Origin: Candidatus Methylobacter favarea | Lineage (GTDB): Bacteria; Pseudomonadota; Gammaproteobacteria; Methylococcales; Methylomonadaceae | DNA length: 64,000 nucleotides | NCBI RefSeq assembly: GCF_902806695.1 | Contig: NZ_CADCXN010000058.1 | Location: 1 to 64,000, forward strand | Direction: 5' to 3' | Shown here: piece by piece, positions 1 to 8,263 of the stretch | Layout: each line of letters begins with the position of its first letter | Position numbering within the stretch: the first letter of the stretch is position 1 | The notes under the pieces: generated by a model | What the model was told of the DNA's origin: nothing | What the model saw: the letters and a program-made list of their open reading frames with translations, nothing else | Database searches by the model: none | Program-made: the position numbers and the translations under genes

Positions 1-114
1 TTCCTTGCCAGGTTGCGCCGCAAGTCAAAATGCTACAGCAAGTGCCAAAAGATGTTGGAATATTCCGTAAGGCTTCTGATGGCTAAAAGAAATAATGAGA
101 TTATCTATAGTTAA
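1..114 (+). mobile_element. IS1-family transposase, C-terminal end (cut by window edge)
   Basis: The frame starting at base 1 is open for 37 codons and ends in TAA at 112-114. It reads with the RLRRKSKCYSK pattern and then a short helix. This resembles the C-terminus of IS1-type InsB transposases (R-L-x-R-K-[ST]-x-C-[FY]-S). The catalytic DDE region would lie left of the window. The repeat cluster that follows fits a mobile or junk-accumulating boundary of the glycan cluster. The call rests on one short motif, so another transposase family is possible. Confidence 0.5.
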
Positions 115-155
115 TTAGCAATACCTGCCTTATTATTAAGGAATCCCTGATTAAG

Positions 156-342
156 TCCTTCGACAGGCTTCCTTCGACAGGCTTCCTTCGACAGGCTCAG
201 GACGAACGGTTTGTGTTGATTCGGCTCGTAGCAAGTCTTTTGTCTACGCTCAGAATAGCCCTGTCGAAGCCGTTCGCGGTGAGCCTGTCGAAGCCGTTCG
301 TGGTGAGGCTGTCGAAGCCGTTCGTGGTGAGCCTGTCGAACC
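156..342. repeat. Cluster of REP-like repeats (CTTCGACAGGCTCAGGACGAACGG type)
   Basis: The left part (156-210) has three head-to-tail copies of a CTTCGACAGGCT unit, the last extended to CAGGACGAACGG. The right part (261-342) has three copies of the inverted unit, GTCGAAGCCGTTCGTGGTGAGCCT. The two halves therefore form an imperfect inverted array that could fold into a large hairpin. This sequence family is a widespread extragenic repeat in proteobacterial genomes. A minus-strand open frame through it gives a low-complexity RLRQ-HxER repeat peptide, which is an artefact of the repeat. No spacer regularity of a CRISPR array is seen. Confidence 0.8.
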
Positions 343-416
343 ATGAGTAGAATCAACTTATTCATAGATTCCTTAAAGGCCTCAGACAGGATAGCCTGGC
401 CTGGCGGATTAGCTGA

Positions 417-680
417 AACTCCCTGCTAATCAGGAATTGGTATGAGCCGGAGCAAAACAATGGTGCAGCTTTCTTTCGCTGGAGCGGCCCGAATGACTTA
501 TCAAGTATTGAATGGCCGATTAGCAGCGAAGAGGGAAGCTTTCTCATGCTGGAACTGTTGCCGCGACAGGGCGATAATTTGCTGGAGTCGCTGACGGTTG
601 AGGTGGATGGACAGTCAGTGCCTTTGGTTAGTGGTAGTAACTGCATAAGTCTCTCAATCCCCTTGAAAAAAACAAAGTAA
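417..680 (+). pseudogene. 3' remnant of a glycan-cluster protein (beta-sandwich type C-terminus)
   Basis: After an in-frame TGA at 414-416 the frame is open for 87 codons to TAA at 678-680. The translation has the composition of a real protein, with WYEPEQ, FRWSGPND, WPIS and a VEVDGQSVPL segment. It recalls the small sugar- or lipid-binding domain attached to some glycosyltransferases and methyltransferases of O-antigen clusters. No start codon precedes the conserved WYEPE part, and the repeat array lies immediately upstream. The 5' end therefore seems to have been lost by insertion or deletion. The opposite-strand frame (362-700) is judged to be a shadow. Confidence 0.45.
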
Positions 681-1019
681 GTGAAATCAAGAGATTTCAT
701 CAGATTTTATTTCACCATAGAAATAACAACTTGCCTGTTAGTGAATCAGGGGATTTGCGTGGCCTTCGCTTTTTGCCTGGGTCTATCAGAGTGGAAAAGC
801 ATATAAACAATGATTGAAAAGAAAGAGGATGTAATAATCTTCAGCAATAAAAATGCTCCGATTGAGCAGTCAGCGATGAAATACGGGATCGCATTATGAG
901 CCAATCCAGGAGGGAAAAGCTGGGAACCGAATGCCTATATAATTGATGCGCCTTGGCATTGCCAACACAAAAACAGGTCATATATGCCGCTTGACCCCAA
1001 AACCTGATTCTTCGGTCTT
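681..1019. other. Intergenic stretch, no supported gene
   Basis: This stretch lies between the remnant and the glycosyltransferase. The only ATG-started plus-strand frame noticed is 29 codons long (810-899) and has no family resemblance. No clear hairpin or promoter was identified. Confidence 0.4.
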
Positions 1020-1991
1020 TTGAACACGTCTATATCACTGATTATCGTCAACTGGAACTCCTGGGATATGCTATCGCATTGCCTGGAAAAGCTTCAGAAC
1101 CAGACATTCCGGGATTTCAAGGTGCTGGTCATTGATAATGCCAGCGATCAACCGCCCCTCCTTGATCTATGTGTGCGTTATACGAATGTAACGCTGGTTC
1201 AGAATCAGGCTAATCTAGGTTTTGCCGCGGCGAACAACCAGGCCATAAAGTTGCTTGATGAATCTGATTGGGTGGGCTTGCTTAATCCTGATGCTTTCCC
1301 CGATCCGGATTGGCTGGAGCAATTAATAAACGCCGTTAAAAACTATCCGGGCTATACGATGTTTGCGAGCCGGCAGTTAATGGAGGGGAACAGTAAGCTT
1401 TTGGATGGTGATGGCGATATCTACCATATCAGCGGTTTGGTTTGGCGCAAAGGGCATGGCCAGCCTGTTTATGAGGCCGCACTTGAGCCGCAAGAAGTTT
1501 TCTCACCCTGTGCGGCGGCGGCGCTTTATAAAAGAGAAGCACTTCTATCAGTCGGAGGTTTTGACGAGGATTTCTTTTGTTATGTCGAAGATGTTGATTT
1601 AAGCTTTCGCTTGCGGTTACTGGGTCATCGCTGTTTGTTAGTGCCTGATGCCGTGGTGCATCATGTCGGATCAGGGACGACGGGCGGCCGGCACAGTGAT
1701 TTTTCAGTCTATCACGGCCATCGCAATCTGGTCTGGACTTTTGTAAAGAATATGCCGGGCGCCTTGTTCTGGATGCTGCTGCCTCTGCAATTGCTGCTTA
1801 ACGTAGTCACTATCGTGGTATTCATGGCGCGCGGACAAGGCGGCGTGATTCTGCGCGCCAAGAAGGATGCGGTAAAAGGCTTGCCTCAGGCGTGGGCAAA
1901 GCGCCAACAGATCCAGAACAGCCGGAAAGCATCCGTAAGCGAGATTTGGCGGGTGCTGGATAAGCGCCTGTTCCGGAGTATGCGCCGGTAG
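1020..1991 (+). CDS. Family 2 glycosyltransferase (rhamnosyltransferase-like)
   Basis: This is a 323-residue GT-A-fold enzyme expected to move a sugar from a nucleotide donor to a growing glycan at the cytoplasmic face of the inner membrane. The N-terminus has the beta-strand SLIIVNWNS, then VIDNASD and NLGFAAANNQ. The NPDAF motif (about residue 91) replaces the usual DxD metal site. A D-E-D-F-F-C-Y-x-E-D-V-D-L-S pattern near 180-195 is typical of the WcaA/RfbF-type branch. A hydrophobic stretch near 245-265 probably sits on the membrane. The start is TTG at 1020; the next ATG would remove the VNWNS strand. It sits upstream of the arabinose-donor genes, and the acceptor is unknown. Confidence 0.85.
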   Translation: MNTSISLIIVNWNSWDMLSHCLEKLQNQTFRDFKVLVIDNASDQPPLLDLCVRYTNVTLVQNQANLGFAAANNQAIKLLDESDWVGLLNPDAFPDPDWLEQLINAVKNYPGYTMFASRQLMEGNSKLLDGDGDIYHISGLVWRKGHGQPVYEAALEPQEVFSPCAAAALYKREALLSVGGFDEDFFCYVEDVDLSFRLRLLGHRCLLVPDAVVHHVGSGTTGGRHSDFSVYHGHRNLVWTFVKNMPGALFWMLLPLQLLLNVVTIVVFMARGQGGVILRAKKDAVKGLPQAWAKRQQIQNSRKASVSEIWRVLDKRLFRSMRR

Positions 1992-2214
1992 ACTGGCGGG
2001 CGCGGATAATTTACGCCGGGTTCGCTTCAAAAATGAGGTAGACTGGATAAATAATACCTTAAGAATGCTTTAGAAAAATTTCATCTGGAGACGGCGGCTG
2101 ATTTTTGATCCGCTTGCCTGATTATTCTTGGGCCAGGACCTGTTTTTACCGTTTTTGATCCAATTCAGCACTTTAATTAATTAGGGCAAGCAGGAAGGAA
2201 GTACCTATTAGGTT

Positions 2215-2243
2215 TTTAAACAGCGGGGAGTTTTTGCTATGAT
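2215..2243 (+). promoter_or_regulatory. Possible promoter with extended -10 upstream of the arabinose-donor genes
   Basis: TATGAT at 2238-2243 is preceded by TGC, making an extended -10. TTTAAA at 2215-2220 lies 17 bases upstream as a weak -35. The site is about 50 bases before the ATG of the HAD-UbiA gene. The rest of the 303-base gap (1992-2294) shows no gene. This is an inference from consensus only. Confidence 0.3.
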
Positions 2244-2294
2244 GGTTTGTGGATTTTATGTAGCGGCAGTCAAAAAGAGTGATATTCACTTGCT

Positions 2295-3743
2295 ATGCGG
2301 GAGGGAATTTTGAGCTTGCATCCTCTTGTGGTTGACCTGGATGGAACGCTGATCCACACAGACATGCTGCATGAATCCGCATTGAGAGCCCTGCGCGATA
2401 ACCCGTTTGACACCTTGCGCATTCCCTTTTGGTTATTGAAAGGCAAGGCATCGCTCAAGAAGAATCTGGCCGACCGCACTGATTTTGACGCGACTTCCCT
2501 GCCCTATAATCAGGATTTGTTAGACTGGTTAAAGCAGCAGCGGGCTCACGGTCGAAAGTTGATCTTGTGCACCGCTTCTGATCACTCCATCGCCACTGCA
2601 ATTGCGGAGCACCTCGGTATTTTTGACGAAGTAATGGCAAGCGATGGCGCCACAAATCTGGCTGGAAAACACAAGGCCGAAACCCTTGAAGAACGTTTTG
2701 GCCATGCCGGTTTTGATTATGTGGGCAACTCGCGCGCAGATCTGGCGGTGTGGCAATGCGCCAGAAGGGCAGTGGTCGTCAATGGGTCTGCGAATCTGGC
2801 CCGCAAAGCGGGAGGTTACTGTGAGGTGACACACGTGCTCCCTTCGCCTGGCCGTGGCTTTACAACCTGGTGCCGGGTGCTGCGTGTGCACCAGTGGATG
2901 AAGAACTTATTGTTGTTCATCCCCTTATTCGCGGCGCATCAATTCACCAGCCCCGATACCTGGCTGACGCTCTTTCTGGCTTTTATCTCATTCAGCTTAT
3001 GTGCCTCAGCGGTTTATATCGCCAATGACCTGCTGGATCTGGAGAGTGACCGGCAGCATCCGCGCAAATGCAAAAGACCCTTTGCCTCAGGTCTGGTTCC
3101 GGCCTGGATAGGCGTGGCCCTGGCGCCCCTGTTACTGCTTGCCAGTCTGACATTGGCTCAACATGCAGGAGGCGACTTTTTACCATGGCTGCTGTTTTAT
3201 TTTGTCGTGACCTGTGGGTACTCCTGGGGGCTCAAGCGTATAATTCTCGTGGACTGCCTGATTCTGGCGATGCTTTATACCTTGCGCATTGTCGCCGGCG
3301 CCGCCGCTGCGGGCATGGGTCTGTCATTCTGGCTGCTTGCGTTTTCGGTTTTTCTGTTTTTATCGCTGGCCTTCGTCAAACGCTATGCAGAGCTGGAGGT
3401 GCAGTTGTTGAATGGCAAGCAAAAGACGCACGGACGCGGTTATTACTCCTCAGATGCCCCGCTGGTGCAGACGCTGGGCATCGCTTCCGGCTACGCCGCC
3501 GTACTGGTGCTGGCGCTTTATCTTAATAGCGATGCTGTCGTGAAGCTGTATCGAGCCCCGGAATTCGTATGGGGCGCGGTGCCTGTCATGCTGTTCTGGG
3601 TGAGCTGGATGTGGATGCGGGCCCATCGGGGCGAAATGCATGATGATCCCCTGGTCTTTGCCGTAAAAGACAAAGCCAGCCTGCTGGCAGGAATAGTGTT
3701 TGCAGGCGTCTTGGCAATCGGTACGGTCGGTTGGCCATGGTAG
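2295..3743 (+). CDS. HAD phosphatase-UbiA prenyltransferase fusion (DPPR synthase/phosphatase-like)
   Basis: A 482-residue two-domain protein. Residues about 8-185 form a HAD-type phosphatase: nucleophile motif D14-L-D16-G-T, T93 in LCTASD, K125/K127 and a GNSRAD variant (144-149) of the usual GDxxxD. From about 195 to the end is a multi-membrane UbiA domain with N244-D-x-x-D248-x-x-x-D252, followed by a second conserved membrane-loop segment (WGLKRI). UbiA enzymes of this branch, such as mycobacterial Rv3806c, put 5-phosphoribose from PRPP onto polyprenyl phosphate. I infer that the HAD part removes the 5-phosphate, a step done by a separate phosphatase in mycobacteria. The 3' end overlaps dprE1 translationally, and dprE1/dprE2-like genes follow directly, which supports the pathway. 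The substrate is not proven. Confidence 0.85.
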   Translation: MREGILSLHPLVVDLDGTLIHTDMLHESALRALRDNPFDTLRIPFWLLKGKASLKKNLADRTDFDATSLPYNQDLLDWLKQQRAHGRKLILCTASDHSIATAIAEHLGIFDEVMASDGATNLAGKHKAETLEERFGHAGFDYVGNSRADLAVWQCARRAVVVNGSANLARKAGGYCEVTHVLPSPGRGFTTWCRVLRVHQWMKNLLLFIPLFAAHQFTSPDTWLTLFLAFISFSLCASAVYIANDLLDLESDRQHPRKCKRPFASGLVPAWIGVALAPLLLLASLTLAQHAGGDFLPWLLFYFVVTCGYSWGLKRIILVDCLILAMLYTLRIVAGAAAAGMGLSFWLLAFSVFLFLSLAFVKRYAELEVQLLNGKQKTHGRGYYSSDAPLVQTLGIASGYAAVLVLALYLNSDAVVKLYRAPEFVWGAVPVMLFWVSWMWMRAHRGEMHDDPLVFAVKDKASLLAGIVFAGVLAIGTVGWPW

Positions 3744-5035
3744 CGGTTTCGTCGTGGGGACGATTGAGCAAGCGGCAGCACGAGGTTGTGGCTCTATCTG
3801 ATCGCGATCATGTAATTCAGCAACTGAAAAGCAGCCGGTCAGGTATTGCTCACGGCATGGGGCGCAGCTATGGCGACGTCTGCCTGAATCCGGATGGCGT
3901 TTTGTGGAATACCACTGGATTAGATCGCTTTATCAGCTTTGATGAGAGCACGGGCCTGCTTGCGTGTGAAGCAGGCGTGCTGTTGCGTGACATTCAACGA
4001 TTAGTCATGCCGCAAGGCTGGACTCTTCCGGTTACTCCGGGAACGCAACTAGTAACAGTGGGCGGCGCCATCGCCAACGATGTGCACGGCAAGAATCATC
4101 ATGTTTTAGGTAGCTTTGGCGATCACGTTCAACGGATCAAGCTGATCCGTACCAACGGTGCAGCCACTGAATGCGGACCTGATCTTCTGCCCGACTGGTT
4201 TTCCGCTACCGTAGGCGGTCTCGGTCTGACCGGCGTCATCACTGAAGCCGAAATTCAACTGCGCCGGGTGCCGGGCCCCTGGCTGGCTACCGAAACCGTG
4301 CCGTATGGGAATCTGGACGAGTTTTTCCGTCTGGCTGACGATTCAGAAGCTGACTGGGAACATACTGTTTCCTGGGTAGACTGCATTTCTGGAGAAGTTG
4401 GACGCGGGATCTTCATGCGCGGCAATCCCGCCCATGTAGATCATCGCCCGGAGCCAAAAAACCGCAAGCTGACTATGCCTTTGGTGCCGCCGATATCCCT
4501 GGTTAATAGGCTTTCCCTGCGGCCTTTCAACATGGCCTATTTCAATCTGAAAAAAAGGCAAGCGGGCAGCGGCATCGCTCATTACGAATCCTTCTTTTAC
4601 CCGCTCGACAACCTCTTGGAATGGAATCGAATGTATGGCCCCAAGGGCTTCTTTCAGTACCAGAGTGTTGTCCCTCGTGAGGTTGGACGCGAAGCGGTGC
4701 GGGCTATGCTGGGCGAAATCGCCCGTTCCGGCGAGGGGTCATTCCTGGCCGTGCTGAAAACCTTCGGTAATCGTCAGGCTGTGGGCATGATGAGCTTTCC
4801 GCAGCTTGGCGTGACTCTGGCCCTGGACTTTCCAAACCAGGGTGAGCGAACGCTGAAGCTTTTCGAGCGGCTGGACGCCATCGTCCGTGAGGCCCGGGGG
4901 CGGATATACCCGGCCAAGGACGCGCGTATGCCGCGCGACCTTTTTGAGTCAGGCTATCCTCGCCTAAAAGAATTTATTCAATACCGTGACCCGGGCATTA
5001 GCTCAGCCTTCTCAAGGCGCTTGATGGAAAACTAA
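3737..5035 (+). CDS. dprE1: DprE1-like FAD-dependent polyprenyl-phospho-ribose 2'-oxidase
   Basis: 432 residues of the VAO/GMC-like FAD oxidase fold. The FAD-binding motif GMGRSYGD is at residues 40-47. The G-G-A-I-A-N-D-V-H-G-K-N-H-H segment (about 109-122) and a later Q-Y-Q motif and Y-P-A-K-D motif match recalled active-site stretches of mycobacterial DprE1. The Tb Cys387 position, target of benzothiazinones, is alanine here (about residue 362, in LALDF). DprE1 oxidises C2' of the ribosyl lipid to a keto intermediate. I chose ATG 3737 rather than TTG 3731; it overlaps the upstream gene by 7 bases. The next gene is the partner reductase, 2 bases away, so the three are probably one transcript. 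Confidence 0.88.
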   Translation: MVAVSSWGRLSKRQHEVVALSDRDHVIQQLKSSRSGIAHGMGRSYGDVCLNPDGVLWNTTGLDRFISFDESTGLLACEAGVLLRDIQRLVMPQGWTLPVTPGTQLVTVGGAIANDVHGKNHHVLGSFGDHVQRIKLIRTNGAATECGPDLLPDWFSATVGGLGLTGVITEAEIQLRRVPGPWLATETVPYGNLDEFFRLADDSEADWEHTVSWVDCISGEVGRGIFMRGNPAHVDHRPEPKNRKLTMPLVPPISLVNRLSLRPFNMAYFNLKKRQAGSGIAHYESFFYPLDNLLEWNRMYGPKGFFQYQSVVPREVGREAVRAMLGEIARSGEGSFLAVLKTFGNRQAVGMMSFPQLGVTLALDFPNQGERTLKLFERLDAIVREARGRIYPAKDARMPRDLFESGYPRLKEFIQYRDPGISSAFSRRLMEN

Positions 5036-5037
5036 AC

Positions 5038-5793
5038 ATGACAGACAATAAAAAAAAAATCGTCATCGCGGGCGCAACCTCGGCCATTGCTGAGCACTGC
5101 GCGCGTTTATGGGTGAGTGAAGCAGCAGTAGATCTGACGCTAATCGGTCGAAATTCAGACAGAACAGAGCGAGTGGCAGCCGATCTGCGCGTACGCAGTC
5201 CGCAATCCGTTTTTCGTATACTTGAAGCAGACTTCATTGATCCGCTCGCCATTCGCCAACTGGTTGATGGCATTGTTGCCGAAGGGTCCGTAGACATCGT
5301 ACTAATCGCCCATGGTTCATTGCCTGATCAGGCTGTTTGCCAGCAGGACTTGACTGCATGCCATGAGGCGCTGACCGTGAATGGAATCTCTCCCGTACTA
5401 TTTGCCGAAGCATTTGCCGGACATATGCAAAAAGCCAATCGTGGAACCTTGGCGATGATCGGCTCGGTGGCGGGTGACAGAGGGCGCAAGTCAAATTATG
5501 TCTATGGCGCAGCCAAGGGCTTGGTTACACGCTACGCGCAGGGGCTGCAGCACCGTCTGGCAAATACCGGCGTTAAGGTAGTTCTCATCAAGCCTGGGCC
5601 GACAGATACGCCAATGACCGCGCATTTAAAACAGCAAGGCGCCCGTCTTGCCAGTGTAGAGAATGTTGCTCAGTTAATTGTTAAAGGAATCACTCAAGGC
5701 AAACCGGTTGTGTATGTACCGGCTAAATGGGCATTGATCATGATGGTAATTCGTCACCTGCCCCGCTTTGTTTTCAATAAACTGGAAATCTGA
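5038..5793 (+). CDS. dprE2: DprE2-like short-chain reductase (keto-ribosyl to arabinosyl lipid)
   Basis: 251 residues of a classical Rossmann SDR. The cofactor motif is GATSAIA (12-18), N115 fits the structural Asn, S143 is in IGSVAG, and Y156-x-x-x-K160 is the catalytic pair. The C-terminus (MMVIRHLPR then FNKLEI) closely resembles the end of mycobacterial Rv3791, which is unusual for generic SDRs and supports the specific call. It would reduce the DprE1 product to polyprenyl-phospho-D-arabinofuranose using NADH or NADPH. The last residues are basic and hydrophobic, fitting membrane association. It is followed at once by a GT-C-like membrane protein. Confidence 0.87.
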   Translation: MTDNKKKIVIAGATSAIAEHCARLWVSEAAVDLTLIGRNSDRTERVAADLRVRSPQSVFRILEADFIDPLAIRQLVDGIVAEGSVDIVLIAHGSLPDQAVCQQDLTACHEALTVNGISPVLFAEAFAGHMQKANRGTLAMIGSVAGDRGRKSNYVYGAAKGLVTRYAQGLQHRLANTGVKVVLIKPGPTDTPMTAHLKQQGARLASVENVAQLIVKGITQGKPVVYVPAKWALIMMVIRHLPRFVFNKLEI

Positions 5794-5794
5794 G

Positions 5795-7945
5795 ATGCCT
5801 GCGCCTGACGCAATAATGAATAAATTCAGCTCAGGAAAATTAGACTCAACAGTTAACGCCATTTTATGGCTGGTGTTACTGCTTACAATCATTGCTGTAT
5901 TTGTGCCATTTTCTCCTCTAATGTCGGCGGCCGGTTTTGATCCGTCGTGGGTATTGGGAATGAATCAGGCAACGGCTCAGCGGCTTTCCTTTGGCAAGGA
6001 AATCATCTATACCTTTGGCCCCTATGCGTCTATTTTCACGAAGTCATACCACCCCTCCACTGATTTTATGATGGTTAGCGGAACTTTGTATTTGGCTTTG
6101 TCCTACTGGGCCTGTATTGTTCTGTTGATGAAAAAGGTTCAATGGCGCTGGGTACTGGCTTTTTGCGCCGTCTTAGTATTGATGGACTCAAGAGACCAGA
6201 GAGACTCTTTGCTATTTTCATATCCCCTTCTTGTTGCATTAGCCAGCTTCAAGATGATGCATCCAGAAGATACTATGGCGGCCGTAAGGAAATATTCTCC
6301 ACTTGTGGCGGCATTACTGTTTGCACCATTCGGTTTGCTTACCCTGGTCAAAGGATCAGTCCTTACTTTGTGCGCTGCTATCGCTGTACTATGTTCTGTA
6401 TTTTTTATCCTCAGCAAAAGAAAATTTCTTGCATTAATTTGCCTCGCATCCCCTGTGATGTCCATGCTTCTATTGTGGATAGCCTCTGGGCAGTCTGCAG
6501 CAACCCTGCCAGATTATTTTATTAATATGAAGCCCATAATCTCGGGCTACACCGAAGCTATGGGCACTGAAGGCTTCATTCATGAAGTGTTTCTGTACCT
6601 GGTCATAACTTCTCTGCTTTTGTTAGCGGTATTTAATGAGAGAAAAATAAACAGCATTTCAAGACTGTTTTTACTCTGCGCTTTTTCTGTTTTTTTATTT
6701 ATTGCTTTTAAGGCGGGATATGTACGCCACGGGGATCATGGATTAATTGCGTCTAATGCATTACTTTTTGGTTCGTTATTTCTACTTTTTTTTGCAGAAA
6801 GCGAGGACTGGAACACTAAAAAGACCTTTTCCATTGCGGTAATCAGCGTCTTTTTTTACCTGCTTACAAATTTAACATATAGCATCCCAGGTGTATTTTT
6901 CCAGGATAAATTAATTGAGAAAAAATTAGATATTAATACTCCAGGATCGCTCAGCAGATACAGCCAAGCTCTCCAGATTTATAATGTCATTGGACTGGAA
7001 AGTTTTATTCAGCTTTTAATTGCTTCTCAAAACATTCACCTTCCTTATTCCCCAGCATGGCACGGCATTAAAAACAGACTGGAAAACAAAAACTGGCCAA
7101 GGCTTGATTACGATGCCGCAGTAACCTCCCTTCGGGAGCAGGCATCCTTTCCTGTTTTGCCAGGCACTACCGATATCTACTCCTTCAACCAAGCCTATTT
7201 GATTGCTTCGGGAAACACGTGGTCGCCTCGCCCCATATTTCAGAGTTTAGGCGCTTATACACCCGCATTGGCTGAGATAAATAGACAGCATCTCTTGGGG
7301 AACCGGGCACCAGATAATATTATTTTTAGAGTGGAACCGATTGATGGAAGACTTCCTTCAATTGAAGACGGGGCAAGCTGGCCAATACTGGTGATTAATT
7401 ATCAGCCATCCTTCATGGAAAATAATTTTTTATTCCTCCGAAAAAAAGAAAGCATCGACGAAATTGAAGAACCATTGAATCTCACAAGTGAAAAACATGT
7501 TTTTGGAGAAAGTGTTAATTTACCGCACTCAAGCCAACCCATATTTGCTCAGATCGAGATTAAATCAACTATTCTGGGGCGTTTAGCTAGTATTTTTTTC
7601 AAGCCAAGTCAACTGCAAATAGAAATTGAACTGAAAAATGGTCTGATAAAACAGTACCGGATCATTGCCGGTATGGCGAAATCGGGTTTTTTAATATCGC
7701 CGCTCATCGAAAATACCGCCGAGTTTCTCAAGTTATATGGCGAAAAAGGATTTCTGGCTGGCAAGCTGGTTAAGGCGATAGCAATTGTGCCGCGTGATGG
7801 CAGAACCAGCCTTTGGAACGATGAATATACTGTTACATTCAATCAAATCAAACGTCCTGCTCCAATCGATATCTCTAAAATCTATAAACTTGATGGATTT
7901 GATGACGAGTTGCCTGCTTCCAGGATAACAATGGCAGAAAAATGA
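5795..7945 (+). CDS. Large multi-membrane protein, GT-C glycosyltransferase-like
   Basis: 716 residues from ATG 5795. The longer start at 5768 would lie inside the upstream gene. About ten hydrophobic segments fill the first 400 residues, followed by a mainly soluble C-terminal third. The first predicted periplasmic loop carries DPSW (about residue 49) and a FGPYAS segment. An acidic residue in that loop is the usual catalytic base or metal site of GT-C enzymes using lipid-phosphate sugars. I therefore infer a glycosyltransferase using the polyprenyl-phospho-arabinose made by the three upstream genes. No sequence family is recognised with certainty. The TGA stop is followed in the same frame by a remnant of a domain also found in the next gene. 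Confidence 0.6.
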   Translation: MPAPDAIMNKFSSGKLDSTVNAILWLVLLLTIIAVFVPFSPLMSAAGFDPSWVLGMNQATAQRLSFGKEIIYTFGPYASIFTKSYHPSTDFMMVSGTLYLALSYWACIVLLMKKVQWRWVLAFCAVLVLMDSRDQRDSLLFSYPLLVALASFKMMHPEDTMAAVRKYSPLVAALLFAPFGLLTLVKGSVLTLCAAIAVLCSVFFILSKRKFLALICLASPVMSMLLLWIASGQSAATLPDYFINMKPIISGYTEAMGTEGFIHEVFLYLVITSLLLLAVFNERKINSISRLFLLCAFSVFLFIAFKAGYVRHGDHGLIASNALLFGSLFLLFFAESEDWNTKKTFSIAVISVFFYLLTNLTYSIPGVFFQDKLIEKKLDINTPGSLSRYSQALQIYNVIGLESFIQLLIASQNIHLPYSPAWHGIKNRLENKNWPRLDYDAAVTSLREQASFPVLPGTTDIYSFNQAYLIASGNTWSPRPIFQSLGAYTPALAEINRQHLLGNRAPDNIIFRVEPIDGRLPSIEDGASWPILVINYQPSFMENNFLFLRKKESIDEIEEPLNLTSEKHVFGESVNLPHSSQPIFAQIEIKSTILGRLASIFFKPSQLQIEIELKNGLIKQYRIIAGMAKSGFLISPLIENTAEFLKLYGEKGFLAGKLVKAIAIVPRDGRTSLWNDEYTVTFNQIKRPAPIDISKIYKLDGFDDELPASRITMAEK

Positions 7946-8104
7946 GACGGCTCTATTGATGCAGTTAACAATATGTCGGCCGTCCCTAAGCAATTTTCAG
8001 TATCAAATTTGTTAGAAGTTAATGACTGGCTCGCTGCTTCTGTGGATAAGGCAACTCTGCCCGAGGCTGTCTATAAGGCAAATATACTCTCGGTCTTGCT
8101 ATAA
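7946..8104 (+). pseudogene. In-frame remnant of the C-terminal domain shared by the GT-C-like proteins
   Basis: Directly after the TGA at 7943-7945 the same frame stays open to TAA at 8102-8104. It reads DGSIDAVN, then SNLLEVNDWLAAS, then LPEAVY. The next gene has the same pattern near its C-terminus: EGSIDVAG, then NYLNIAGWTTIS, then LSEKVYVTL. This region is therefore either the severed end of the upstream protein (nonsense mutation) or a leftover of a deleted neighbour. The rest of the gap to 8263 shows no gene. Confidence 0.5.
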
Positions 8105-8263
8105 AAATGTCCGGCGAGCTACAAATTTGCCCGCAATTTAAAATTCCGGTAACTATTACAAGATAAATTGGAAAACAAAACATTAATATTGTCCCGGCAT
8201 CTGGAAAAAGTAGTTTTAAGTGCTACACGAATCGTTCCGTAAATATAAACTTAGGATATTCAT

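Noticed and set aside
156-342. Repeats that could suggest a CRISPR array
   Set aside because: Units are adjacent or inverted, with no unique spacers of constant length and no cas genes.
111-365. Minus-strand open frame giving an RLRQ-HHER repeat peptide
   Set aside because: It is only the translation of the REP-like repeat array.
362-700. Minus-strand 112-codon frame
   Set aside because: It is antisense to the remnant at 417-680, whose plus-strand translation looks protein-like; the minus peptide has no family features.
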